DNA of 52,922 bases from Bryobacterales bacterium (lineage in GTDB: Bacteria > Acidobacteriota > Terriglobia > Bryobacterales > Bryobacteraceae): assembly GCA_003167495.1 (NCBI GenBank), contig PMSX01000098.1:1-52922 (forward strand), written 5' to 3'. The notes beneath the pieces are model-generated. The model ran no database searches and was not told the origin of the DNA. It worked only from the letters and a program-made list of their open reading frames with translations. Shown here piece after piece: positions 1 to 8,177 of the stretch. The position numbers and the translations under genes were made by a program. Every line of letters begins with the position of its first letter. Position 1 is the stretch's first letter.

Positions 1-7
1 GGCTAAT

Positions 8-53
8 GGTGTCTGACCCCTTTAGATACCTTTAGATAGACCCCTTTAGATAC
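8..53. repeat. Short direct repeats with GTGTCTGACCCC motif
   Basis: The 15-mer GACCCCTTTAGATAC occurs at 15-29 and again at 39-53, with a partial copy (CTTTAGATA) between them at 30-38. The 17-mer GGTGTCTGACCCCTTTA at 8-24 recurs exactly at 24433-24449 in another intergenic region. Motifs of this kind are dispersed in many environmental genomes and are often associated with REP-type or small mobile elements; that association is from memory and is not shown here. Confidence 0.6.
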
Positions 54-177
54 AACTCTGTAAATCGTTGATTCGACGTGGTCCTGTATTTTCGTGAGAA
101 GCCAATTAGTGGGAGCATGGCGAGAGGGTGGCGTTTTAACGGAACGAAGCCAATCCGAAGGTCGGGCCAACCTGGCT

Positions 178-209
178 GGGCCATCCCTGCGGATGAAAAG
201 GGGTGGCCC
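178..209. repeat. Strong hairpin (REP-like)
   Basis: GGGCCATCCC at 178-187 pairs with GGGGTGGCCC at 200-209 (ten pairs, one a G-T wobble) around a 12-nt loop. T177 and A210 can extend the stem by one pair. No run of T follows on either strand, so an intrinsic terminator is unlikely. A REP-like palindrome is the better guess. Confidence 0.45.
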
Positions 210-776
210 AAGCGGCATGACGAACCGGCCTAGGTCGCTGACGCTCCCTGCTCGGTTTCGATATTGGCTCGGCTTCAGATTCGTCGCGAATTCGAGAGGC
301 GGCCAGGCGGCCACCCACGCGACGTTTTCCTGGCCACTTCAGACGAAGAAAGGGCGTTTTTGCGAAACGAACCCAATCCTCGCAACAGTGGCATGGGCTA
401 GCCTGGTTTTGAATTCAGATGTCAAAGAACTGTCGGCCAACCCTTCGAACGTTTGCTTGCGAGGAAAGATCAGCGCCTACTTTTAGGAGTTAGCAGGGGC
501 GGGGGAGTGCCAAGAGGCGGATGCTGGAGAATCGTGAGATAAGTGCTTTGGAATGCGTGAGAAGGAATATTTCGTCAGACTGTGATCGGGGCTTCAGGGT
601 CAGGAACAACGTCCATCGGCCGCTTAACTTCAGAGCGCTTCGAGCAGCGCGGCGTCGCCGCAAATCTAGAGCAATGCCTTTGTTCCAGGTGCGTTCGGGC
701 AGATCGGTGATGTATTCTAAAGCTCCTATATTCCAGCCCGACCGGAGGCAGGGCTCGCCTACACCGTGAATCTCTA

Positions 777-800
777 TAACTAAATAACTAAATAACTAAG
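777..800. repeat. Tandem octamer TAACTAAA x3
   Basis: Three contiguous copies, TAACTAAA, TAACTAAA and TAACTAAG, lie directly upstream of a TATAAT-like hexamer and the ECF sigma gene. Octamer repeats next to a promoter can vary in copy number and alter spacing. Whether this one does is unknown. Confidence 0.8.
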
Positions 801-810
801 TAATTAGCGC

Positions 811-816
811 TATAAT
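811..816 (+). promoter_or_regulatory. Possible -10 box of the sigma/kinase operon
   Basis: TATAAT lies 34 bases before the sigma-factor ATG. No good TTGACA-like -35 is seen at 16-18 bases upstream, where the octamer repeat lies, so the assignment rests on the -10 alone. Confidence 0.3.
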
Positions 817-850
817 TGCCCGAAAGACAGACCGACCCGGGGAATTAATT

Positions 851-1435
851 ATGGAGCCGCCGAGACTCGAACCAGTCACGCAATTACTCCTCCGCTGGAG
901 GGCTGGCGAGCGAGAGTGTCTCGACCAGTTGGTACCGCTGCTCGACGGCGAACTGAGGCGCATTGCCCGTCGATACATGCTGATGGAACGCCCCGGCCAC
1001 ACTCTCCAAACCACCGCGCTAGTGAACGAAGCTTATCTCAGACTGGTTGGTCAGGCGCAACTAGACTGGCAGAACCGCGCCCACTTCTTGGCAGTCGCGG
1101 CGCGGCTGATGCGGCAGATTCTAGTGGATCATGCGCGAAGGGCGCGCCGCGGTAAAAGAGGAGGTGGGGCCCGGTTACTTCCTCTCAACTCGGGTTTGGT
1201 CTTCTCGACTGCCAAATCAGTTGAGCTGTTGGCGCTCGATGACGCGCTCCAAGACTTGGCCGGCTTCGACCTTCGAAAAGCGCAAATCGTCGAACTTCGC
1301 TATTTCGGCGGCCTGACCGTGAAAGAGACTGCTGAGGTTCTCGATGTGCATCCGAACGCTGTGCTTAGCGACTGGGCCCTGGCGAAGCTGTGGCTCAAAC
1401 GCGAACTGAGCCCGAAAGGTGCAAATGCGAGCTGA
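851..1435 (+). CDS. ECF-type RNA polymerase sigma factor
   Basis: This 194-residue protein matches the sigma-70 ECF subfamily common in Acidobacteriota and Planctomycetes. Region 2 runs from about residue 10 to 95 (RWRAGERECLDQL, TALVNEAYLRL, then LMRQILVDHARR). A region 4 helix-turn-helix lies near residues 145-180 (IVELRYFGGLTVKETAEVL). It would direct RNA polymerase to a small regulon. The ATG at 851 follows a plausible -10 box. The end overlaps the start of the TPR kinase, so the two are almost surely one transcript with coupled translation. In this family a kinase often replaces the usual anti-sigma factor, so control by phosphorylation is a reasonable inference, not an observation. Confidence 0.9.
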   Translation: MEPPRLEPVTQLLLRWRAGERECLDQLVPLLDGELRRIARRYMLMERPGHTLQTTALVNEAYLRLVGQAQLDWQNRAHFLAVAARLMRQILVDHARRARRGKRGGGARLLPLNSGLVFSTAKSVELLALDDALQDLAGFDLRKAQIVELRYFGGLTVKETAEVLDVHPNAVLSDWALAKLWLKRELSPKGANAS

Positions 1436-3881
1436 ACTTTGGAAGAAGGTCGAGTCGCTTTGTCAGGCTGCCCTGGCGCAACCGCCTGGAAAGCGCGTCG
1501 CGTTTCTAGCAGAAGCCTGCCCTGATGATCCCCAACTGCGCGCTGAAGTCGAGTCGCTGCTGGATCAGCAGAGCGATTCCTTCCTGGAAGGCTCGCCGCT
1601 TTCCTTTGCAACCACTGGTCAAGACACCCCGGATACGGAAAGCCAACTCCAGCCCGACTCCACGATCGATAACAGTATGGAATCCGGCAGTACGCCCGGA
1701 GCGATGATCGGGCCTTATCGGCTGTTGGAGATCATCGGTCAAGGCGGCATGGGTGAAGTCTGGCTTGCCGAACAAAAACAGCCAGTCCGCCGTCGCGTGG
1801 CGCTCAAGCTCATCAAGGCTGGCATGGACACACGCGAAGTCGTCGCGCGCTTTGAATCGGAGCGGCAAGCCCTTGCGCTCATGGATCATCCCGCCATCGC
1901 AAAAGTGTTCGATGCTGGCTCGACCGCGCAGGGCCGGCCGTTCTTCGTGATGGAGTACGTCGTCGGTATGCCCATCACCGATTACTGCGACAAACATAAG
2001 CTCACCACGCGTGAACGGCTGGAATTATTCATTCACGTCTGCCAAGGCGTTCAGCACGCTCACCAGAAAGCCATCATCCACCGCGACCTGAAACCCTCCA
2101 ACATCCTGGTAGGCGAAGTTGACGGCAAGCCCATGCCTAAAATCATCGACTTCGGCGTGGCAAAGGCAACCGCGCAGCGCCTCACCGCCCAAACCATGTT
2201 CACGCGCCTCGGCTCCATCGTGGGCACGCCGGAATACATGAGTCCAGAACAGGCCGGCTCGGCAGGCGAAGATATCGACACGCGGACCGACGTGTATTCC
2301 CTCGGCGTAGTTCTGTACGAGCTTCTGGTGGGCGCGCTGCCACTCGATTTTCATGACCTGCGCTTCGATGAGGTTCTGAACAAGGTGCGGGACGAGGATG
2401 CCTCCAAGCCGAGCACGAAGCTGCGCACGCTGGGCGAGCAATCCACTACCGCTGCCCGAAACCGAAGCACGGAGCCCCGAACACTCGCGCGCCTCCTGCG
2501 CGGCGATCTCGATGCCATCACTCTCAAGGCTATTGAGAAACAACGCTCGCGCCGTTATGGCTCGCCCTCCGAACTTGCGGAGGACGTCAGCCGTTATCTC
2601 TGCAACCGGGCCGTGAGTGCCCATCCCCCAAGTGCGGTCTATCGTGCAGGCAAATACATCCGGCGTCACTGGGCTGCCGTGGCTGTTGCCGCCGCAGCCG
2701 CGGTTCTTCTCGTCTCTTTCTCCGTCGCCCAATACTTACAGGTGCGCCGTGTCACACGCGAACGCGACCGTGCGGATCGGGTTACCGCCCTGATGACGAG
2801 TATGTTTAAAGTCTCTAACCCCAGTGAGTCTCGCGGCAACAAGGTCACCGCTCGCGAAATTCTCGACAAAGCCGCCCAAAACATTGGCTCCAGCCTGACG
2901 CAAGATCCCCAACTCCAGGCTCAAATGATGCGAATCATGGGAGTTGTCTATACGAACCTTGGTATCTACCCCCAGGCCCACCCTCTGTTGCTCCGCGCCA
3001 TGCAGATTCAGCAGCGCGTTCTAGGACCTAACAATCCTGAAACGTTGAACTCAGCCTATTGGCTTGGGCTCACATTGCTATATCAAGGCCACTACCGCGA
3101 TTCCGAGCGCTTAGAGCGGCAAACTTTTGAAACGCAAACTCGCGTTCTCGGGCCGGAAAACAGAGCCACTCTGCTATCCATGCATGTTCTGGCCTGGAGT
3201 TTGGAACAACAGGGCCGCTTTCCCGAGGCTGAACAGCTTTATCGCAAGGGCCTTGATATCGAGCGCAGGACTCTGGGACCGGATGACCCCCAAACGCTCA
3301 GTTCCATGAACAACCTGGCCAATTGTTTCGATGAAGAAGGCCATCCCGCAGAAGCTGAACCCCTTCAGCGCGAGCTAGTGGACGTGAAGCGCCGCGTTCT
3401 TGGGCCGGAGCACCCCGACACTCTAAGTTCTATGAACAACTTGGCGAACGCCCAAGACCGCGAGGGGCATCATGCCGAAGCTGTGGCCCTCCATACCCAA
3501 GTTCTCGCCATTCGCCGTCGTATCCTCGGACCCGAGCACCCATACACGCTTTGGTCCATGGATAATCTGGCCGTCGCCCTTGCCGGGGAGGGACACTATG
3601 CCGAAGCTGAAAAGCTCCAACGAGAAACCCTTGACCTGCGTCGGCGAGTCCTTGGACCCGACCATCCCGACACCGCCCGCTCTCTCTACAACCTTGCCGG
3701 CACAGTTGTTCATTTAGGTAGGAACACCGAAGCACTCTCCTTGTTACGCCAAGCTGCAGATCATGGCATGTCCCGACCCGACGCACTGGACATGGCCAAC
3801 GATTCCGATTTCCAACCCTTGCGGTCCGACCCCCGGTTCGCCGCACTCGTGGCCTATGCCATTGCCCGCACTTCACGATGA
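1425..3881 (+). CDS. Transmembrane Ser/Thr protein kinase with C-terminal TPRs
   Basis: Residue numbers here count from an in-frame GTG at 1419; the ATG at 1425 is residue 3 and is the likelier start. A PknB-like kinase domain spans about 98-395: glycine loop IGQGGMGEVW (106-115), catalytic Lys in VALKLIK (K130), HRDLKPSN (221-228), DFG (244-246) and GTPEYMSPEQ (269-278). One membrane helix lies at about 418-440, followed by a run of TPRs (about 480-800) with a repeated RRxLGPxHPxT theme, the form seen in kinesin-light-chain-type TPRs. All catalytic residues are present, so it should be active, with the kinase cytoplasmic and the TPRs across the membrane. The gene overlaps the sigma factor, its likely partner. 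The activating signal is unknown. Confidence 0.93.
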   Translation: MRAELWKKVESLCQAALAQPPGKRVAFLAEACPDDPQLRAEVESLLDQQSDSFLEGSPLSFATTGQDTPDTESQLQPDSTIDNSMESGSTPGAMIGPYRLLEIIGQGGMGEVWLAEQKQPVRRRVALKLIKAGMDTREVVARFESERQALALMDHPAIAKVFDAGSTAQGRPFFVMEYVVGMPITDYCDKHKLTTRERLELFIHVCQGVQHAHQKAIIHRDLKPSNILVGEVDGKPMPKIIDFGVAKATAQRLTAQTMFTRLGSIVGTPEYMSPEQAGSAGEDIDTRTDVYSLGVVLYELLVGALPLDFHDLRFDEVLNKVRDEDASKPSTKLRTLGEQSTTAARNRSTEPRTLARLLRGDLDAITLKAIEKQRSRRYGSPSELAEDVSRYLCNRAVSAHPPSAVYRAGKYIRRHWAAVAVAAAAAVLLVSFSVAQYLQVRRVTRERDRADRVTALMTSMFKVSNPSESRGNKVTAREILDKAAQNIGSSLTQDPQLQAQMMRIMGVVYTNLGIYPQAHPLLLRAMQIQQRVLGPNNPETLNSAYWLGLTLLYQGHYRDSERLERQTFETQTRVLGPENRATLLSMHVLAWSLEQQGRFPEAEQLYRKGLDIERRTLGPDDPQTLSSMNNLANCFDEEGHPAEAEPLQRELVDVKRRVLGPEHPDTLSSMNNLANAQDREGHHAEAVALHTQVLAIRRRILGPEHPYTLWSMDNLAVALAGEGHYAEAEKLQRETLDLRRRVLGPDHPDTARSLYNLAGTVVHLGRNTEALSLLRQAADHGMSRPDALDMANDSDFQPLRSDPRFAALVAYAIARTSR

Positions 3882-4259
3882 CTGGCTGAACACCTTGGGC
3901 GCCATTCTCCAGACGTGGGCGCAAATGGCGTCGTCAACCTATCTGCCGGCTCGCGGCGGGAAAGCATAAATCCTACTCATCAACGCATTGAGAAAAATCA
4001 ACTTGCGAGGTGGCCGTTGTACGGCTAAGCTTAACCGCATGACGATCAAGCATCTTCCCCTTTTGGCAGTCTTTGATGACTGACTCTTCTTCGCTCTGCC
4101 GTTAGGTCTGCCCTCAAGGCACCACCTGCAGATCTTACAGATAGCTTGTGTCTCTAACCGAGAGTGCAATTCGTCGATAACGACAAACGCGCTTGTCGCT
4201 AGCGGACGCCGTTTGGCCTGCCAGTCTGCAGTGAGAAACAATTTAGATTACAAATTAGA
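3882..4259. other. Intergenic region without a supported gene
   Basis: A 100-codon minus-strand frame (3939-4241) is present, but it has no ribosome binding site, no recognisable domain and a composition like random translation. I see no clear terminator or promoter. The right end carries a tandem 11-mer next to the stop of the following gene. Confidence 0.5.
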
Positions 4260-4265
4260 TTACAA
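4243..4265. repeat. Tandem 11-mer TTAGATTACAA x2
   Basis: TTAGATTACAA occurs at 4243-4253 and 4255-4265, one base apart. The second copy contains the stop codon of the minus-strand small gene, so the duplication places a second in-frame TAA just after it. Confidence 0.75.
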
Positions 4266-4589
4266 GCCTGGCTGCTCGTCGCCTTTGAAGCTTGGGTCGT
4301 AACCGGCAAACAGCAGGCACTCTAATCGATCCGCCTGAAAAACGATGTCTCCTGGGATGCGTTTTCTTTCGAGTTGAATGAACTCACGCAAGCCGTTGAC
4401 CGAATTCACGGCGCTCTTGTGAATCTTAGTGTCGTCCTTTGTCATCTCGACGTGACGACGAACACCTTCGGCGAAAGCGGCGAACTCCTTGACTGGGTAT
4501 TTTCGTTTGTCGGAAAGCGCCATCTCGAAAGATATTCGAAGTTCTTCAACTTCTTTCGCGACCGCGTCCTTCATCGATTCCTGCGCCAT
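4260..4589 (-). CDS. Small hypothetical protein
   Basis: I do not recognise this 109-residue protein. It is charged and predicted mostly helical (MKDAVAKEVEELRISFEMAL, then AAFAEGVRRHVEMTK), with no signal peptide or membrane segment, so it is probably a cytoplasmic soluble protein. An AGGAGG sequence sits directly against the first ATG with no spacer. The next Met (residue 6, ATG ending at 4574) is 15 bases away, so neither start has ideal spacing. The gene is divergent from the TPR gene at 4718, with about 128 bases between them. Amino-acid composition argues for a real gene, but no function can be assigned. Confidence 0.6.
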   Translation of the reverse strand: MAQESMKDAVAKEVEELRISFEMALSDKRKYPVKEFAAFAEGVRRHVEMTKDDTKIHKSAVNSVNGLREFIQLERKRIPGDIVFQADRLECLLFAGYDPSFKGDEQPGL

Positions 4590-4717
4590 CCTCCTATGAT
4601 TTTGCTACACGACTACGACGCTGTTTTGGGCCAACGCGCTGAAGCGGGCCCGCCCGAAATCGCCCTATTTCCCGATCCCCATACTCCAATTCACTTATAA
4701 TCTGATTTTTACCTCCA

Positions 4718-6022
4718 ATGATGCGCCGCACTGTAATGGCTTTCTTCATCTCTGCGGCCATTTCGTTCTCCTCCGACCGCTTCACACAGCTTTGCAATGA
4801 AGCAGCCGCGCTCAGCCAGCAAGGCCATTACGACGAGGCAATTCATAAATATAAAGCGGCACTGGCCATCCGCCCTAGCTCGCCGCAAGCTTTAAACAAC
4901 CTCGCTGTGATGTATTACTCAGCGCATCGTTACGCCGATGCGCTCACTACTGCGGCTCGCGTCTGGCCGGCACATCGAGAGATGAAGTCGGCTGCGCTCA
5001 TTCTCGGCATGGCTGCTGTCCAATGCAATCGCCCCAAGACTGCGCTGCCTCCATTAGAGAATCTAGTCGCGGACGACCCCCGAAACCGTGACGCCACCCT
5101 GGCCCTGGCGAGTGCCCATATGGCGCTCGGCGATCTGCAAAAGTCGGCGTCGATCTACGAGACATGGACGAGAATTTCTCCAGCGGATGCTGATGCCTGG
5201 TACGGCTTGGCCATCTGCTACGAGCAATTGGCTGAAAATGCCTCGCGCGAGCTTTCGAAGGCTCCAGGCGGCGCAGCCTATTCCAAGCAGTTGCTCGGTG
5301 TCTATCTACACGGTCTTGGCGATCAGAAGCTGGCGGACGAGGCATTCGGAAGCGCTGCGACCCTCAGTGCCCAACAATCCGCGCCACCGGCGGCGGCGCA
5401 GCTTTTTCAGCAAGCGCGCACCTTCGCTGAGCGTTCCGAAAAATCGTTCGAGAGCTTTGTCAATCTAGCGCCGGATTCCTGGCAGGCCGCTCTCTTCTTC
5501 GGCGATGTCAACCGCCAGCACGGCGACCTGACCGCTGCCTTAACCAGCTACCAGAAAGCCGCTGCTCTCAGGCCCGATATCGCCGCGCCCGTGTTAGGCA
5601 TCGGCACGGTGTACTGGGAGTTGGGCCAATATGATCCTGCCCAAAAATATCTTGAGGATGCGCTAAAGCGGAACCCCAACGCTTTGCAAGCCGTTTTTGA
5701 ACTGGGCAACATCGCTGTGCGCCAACATCGCGACAACGGCGCAATTCCGCTGCTTGCTCGTTATCTCGATTCTCAGCCGGATGCGCTGGCCGCGCGGGCG
5801 GATCTCGGCCGTGCTTATTTGCATTTAGCACAGTATCAAAAGGCAGCAAACGAATTATCGGCCGCCGCGCCGTCCGACGAGCGGGGGGACATTCACTACC
5901 AACTCTCCTTGGCCCTTCGAAAACTCGGTCGAACCGCCGAAGCAGACGCCGCTTTGCTCAAGTCAACGCAGATCAAAACGGAGGAATTGGAGCGGGAACG
6001 GCGCCTGCGTGCTCAAGAGTGA
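4718..6022 (+). CDS. Exported TPR-repeat protein
   Basis: This 434-residue protein starts with a short signal-peptide-like stretch (MAFFISAAISFSS, from the second or third Met) followed by TPR repeats nearly to the end. Examples are AAALSQQGHYDEAIHKYKAA, then YQKAAALRPDIAAPVLGIG and YLEDALKRNPNALQAVFELG. TPR solenoids mediate protein-protein contacts, and export suggests a periplasmic or envelope scaffold. It ends four bases before the stop of a second exported TPR protein on the opposite strand. The two share a local WYG-containing segment (DAWYGLAICYEQ versus EAWYGAGVTNRA), so they may be distant paralogues. No enzymatic domain is visible. Confidence 0.85.
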   Translation: MMRRTVMAFFISAAISFSSDRFTQLCNEAAALSQQGHYDEAIHKYKAALAIRPSSPQALNNLAVMYYSAHRYADALTTAARVWPAHREMKSAALILGMAAVQCNRPKTALPPLENLVADDPRNRDATLALASAHMALGDLQKSASIYETWTRISPADADAWYGLAICYEQLAENASRELSKAPGGAAYSKQLLGVYLHGLGDQKLADEAFGSAATLSAQQSAPPAAAQLFQQARTFAERSEKSFESFVNLAPDSWQAALFFGDVNRQHGDLTAALTSYQKAAALRPDIAAPVLGIGTVYWELGQYDPAQKYLEDALKRNPNALQAVFELGNIAVRQHRDNGAIPLLARYLDSQPDALAARADLGRAYLHLAQYQKAANELSAAAPSDERGDIHYQLSLALRKLGRTAEADAALLKSTQIKTEELERERRLRAQE

Positions 6023-6026
6023 GTCA

Positions 6027-7235
6027 CTAAGGCTGCGTTGTGAATCCGTGCAGACGGCGGAATTCGGCTAAAGCGACGTCAGCGTTCTTTTCATCACCTG
6101 CTTCACGGTACGCGCGAAACAACAAAAAGTGATAACTGCCATCCGGATCGGCCGCGGCAACTTTTAGCAACTCCGCAATGGCCTGCGCCGGTCGTTTCTT
6201 TCCCAGCCAGACTCGGGCCAGCACAACGTGCGTCTGGATCAAATCAGGATTGCCCGCCAAGGCTAACTCGGCCCGCTCGCGCGCTGCGTCCCACTTGCCG
6301 TCATGCGCCAGAATGTCGGCGAGCATTCCGTTCGCCTCGGGATCCTTGGGCGATTGCTCCAACACTTGCCGCAAAAGCGGGAGCGCATCGGCGAATAAGT
6401 GCTCCCTCCAATAACCGGTCGCCAAACCCACGCGTGCCGCGGTTTCGTTCGGGTCGATTTCGAGTGTCGCCTGGTATTCGCCGATCGCTTCGCTGAATCG
6501 ACCGGCGTCAGACAGCGCTTCGGCTTTAATCAAGTGCGTGCGTGGCGATTTGGGATCGAGCGTCATCGCACGGTCCAAAGCCGATAGGGCATCGTCAAGC
6601 AAGCGCCGCGCTTCCGCTTGCACGGCGGGATCGTTTGCCTTTCCACTTCGCGCTGCCCTATTCAGCACTAGATCGGCCTGCGCACGGTTGGTTACGCCCG
6701 CGCCGTACCAAGCCTCCGCCAAATTGGGGTCAAGCGACGCGACGCCGGCATAAGAATCATGCGCCGCGCGATAATCGCGTAAACCCAGATAGGCCTTCGC
6801 AAGCGCAAGTAGCGGGGCTGTGTCGCGCTGATTTAGATTCGCCGCTTTTTTTAGAAATGGCAGCGCGGCTTGATACTCGTGCAACTCAACTTCCGCCATT
6901 CCGGCGAACAGATTCGCCGGCGGCAGGTTCGGATTCAAGCGCAGCGCCCGCCGAAACTGATCTAAGCTTTCGCGGTGTTTCCCACTCAAATGCAGCATGA
7001 TGCCCCAATTGGTTCGAATTTCCGGCGTGTCCACACCGCTGGCAATCAACTGCTGGTACAAATCGGCCGCTTTGGCGTACTGGCCCGATGCTTGCGCAGC
7101 ACGGATCTGCGAATTCAAATCAGTTTGCGCGTCAAGCCCGGCCCTCGGAAAGAAGACTAAGAGACAAGCCAGCAAATGCGTGCCAGAAACGCGCTTGTTT
7201 CCGGCTCCTGGCACGGTTGTTTTGATCACTGTCAC
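6027..7235 (-). CDS. Exported TPR-repeat protein linked to an Oar-like receptor
   Basis: This protein of about 402 residues has an N-terminal hydrophobic export signal (LLACLLVFFPRAGLDAQ) and then TPRs through most of its length (for example YAKAADLYQQLIASG, SLDQFRRALRLNPNLPPANL and ALSALDRAMTLDPKSPRTHL). The GTG at 7233-7235 overlaps the TGA of the upstream receptor (7232-7234) in a GTGA arrangement, which favours translational coupling and this start; a TTG one codon earlier is also possible. An exported TPR protein directly after an Oar-like TonB-dependent receptor is a familiar acidobacterial pairing. It may help handle the receptor's substrate or assembly; that role is inferred. Confidence 0.87.
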   Translation of the reverse strand: MTVIKTTVPGAGNKRVSGTHLLACLLVFFPRAGLDAQTDLNSQIRAAQASGQYAKAADLYQQLIASGVDTPEIRTNWGIMLHLSGKHRESLDQFRRALRLNPNLPPANLFAGMAEVELHEYQAALPFLKKAANLNQRDTAPLLALAKAYLGLRDYRAAHDSYAGVASLDPNLAEAWYGAGVTNRAQADLVLNRAARSGKANDPAVQAEARRLLDDALSALDRAMTLDPKSPRTHLIKAEALSDAGRFSEAIGEYQATLEIDPNETAARVGLATGYWREHLFADALPLLRQVLEQSPKDPEANGMLADILAHDGKWDAARERAELALAGNPDLIQTHVVLARVWLGKKRPAQAIAELLKVAAADPDGSYHFLLFRAYREAGDEKNADVALAEFRRLHGFTTQP

Positions 7236-8177
7236 CAATACAATTTCATACCGAATTGAATCGAGCGGGCGGGCAGGGCTCCCGGAATGACGCCGAATGT
7301 AGACGTTCCGAATGTGCTTCCCGGCGCGAAGAACTGTGTTCGATTGAACAGATTGAAAAACTCCGCCCGCAATTGCAAGCGAGAAGTTTCACTCCACAGG
7401 CGCCAATATTTCTGCAAAGTGACGTCTGAGTTAATGGTGCCTTGCGAACGAAGGTAGCCCATCGTGCGCGGCGCATCGCCGAACGTGAAAGGCGCTGGCT
7501 GCGTAAACGCAGCGGTGTTGAACGCTTCGTAAATCGTCGGGCTGCTCACGCCCACGTTGCCCGCGATGTTAGGCCGCTGGTTGCCGCCGAATGAGTTTGT
7601 GTTGTTAGTGGCGTCGGTTATTGAGAGCGGGAAGCCATCCTTGAAATTGGAGACGCCCGCCACTTGCCAGCCGCCGATCACAGCGTCAACCGCCTTGCTC
7701 GAAGGCGCGAACTTTCGGCCGTGACCGACCGGTAATTCGTAAACATAACTCAGCACCAAGCTGCGCGGAATGTCGTCCAGCATGAGGCTCTTCTCAAGTG
7801 AGAGGTCGTACCAATTCCTGACCGACTGCGCCTGGCCGTTCGTCCAGCCCTCAGGTCCTTCGCTGTCCGTCAAATACTTTGACCATGTGAAAGAAGCTAG
7901 GAACTGCAAGCCATTCGAAAAACGGTGGTTTGCTGAAAGCGCCAAGGCGTTATAGCTGCTGAATGCTTCCGTAGGCTGCACGCTTTCCACCCCTGTGTAC
8001 TCCGGAAATGGCCGCAACAGTTGACCATACGGGATTGTAGGACCGGACAATGCTCCACTCGTAATGACTCCATAGAACGGGTTTGTTACCGGCGTCAAGA
8101 GCTGATTGCCGAGCGCCAAATCGGCTACCGGCAATTGGTTCAATTCCACCGTATCTGAGCCGAATAAGAGTTTACTC
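7232..8177 (-). CDS. Oar-like TonB-dependent receptor, C-terminal part (frameshifted)
   Basis: This frame encodes the last 315 or so residues of the outer-membrane beta-barrel whose front part lies at 8140-10698. Homologous sequence begins at SKLLFGSDTVELNQLP (near 8176) and runs to the barrel end, with the aromatic C-terminus IQFGMKLYW typical of outer-membrane proteins. The frame stays open up to 8245, but the residues before SKLL are antisensical and do not fit the family. It is joined to the front part if one base is added near 8176-8177. Either the strain carries a real frameshift or the sequence has an error there. The TPR gene starts inside its stop codon. Confidence 0.85.

Larger units (their letters stand above)
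1..850. other. Gene-poor left edge with repeats and a hairpin
   Basis: I see no convincing protein-coding gene here. An open frame on the plus strand (94-486) exists, but its composition (Arg/Gly/Pro-rich, no domain, no ribosome binding site) looks like read-through of repeat DNA. The stretch holds direct repeats at the extreme left, a strong hairpin at 178-209 and a tandem octamer just before the sigma-factor gene. It is probably intergenic, mobile-element-derived DNA. Confidence 0.5.

Noticed and set aside
178..209. Hairpin as an intrinsic terminator
   Set aside because: No T-run follows the stem on either strand and no gene ends nearby.
94..486. 130-codon plus-strand frame near the left edge
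   Set aside because: No ribosome binding site or domain; it spans the hairpin and repeat DNA, and its Arg/Gly-rich translation looks like noise.
2025..2732. Long antisense frame within the Ser/Thr kinase
   Set aside because: The opposite strand encodes intact kinase motifs; this is a GC-driven shadow.
3939..4241. 100-codon minus-strand frame after the TPR kinase
   Set aside because: No ribosome binding site, no recognisable pattern, random-looking composition.
4594..4797. 67-codon minus-strand frame overlapping the TPR gene start
   Set aside because: It overlaps the signal peptide of a well supported gene and shows no domain.
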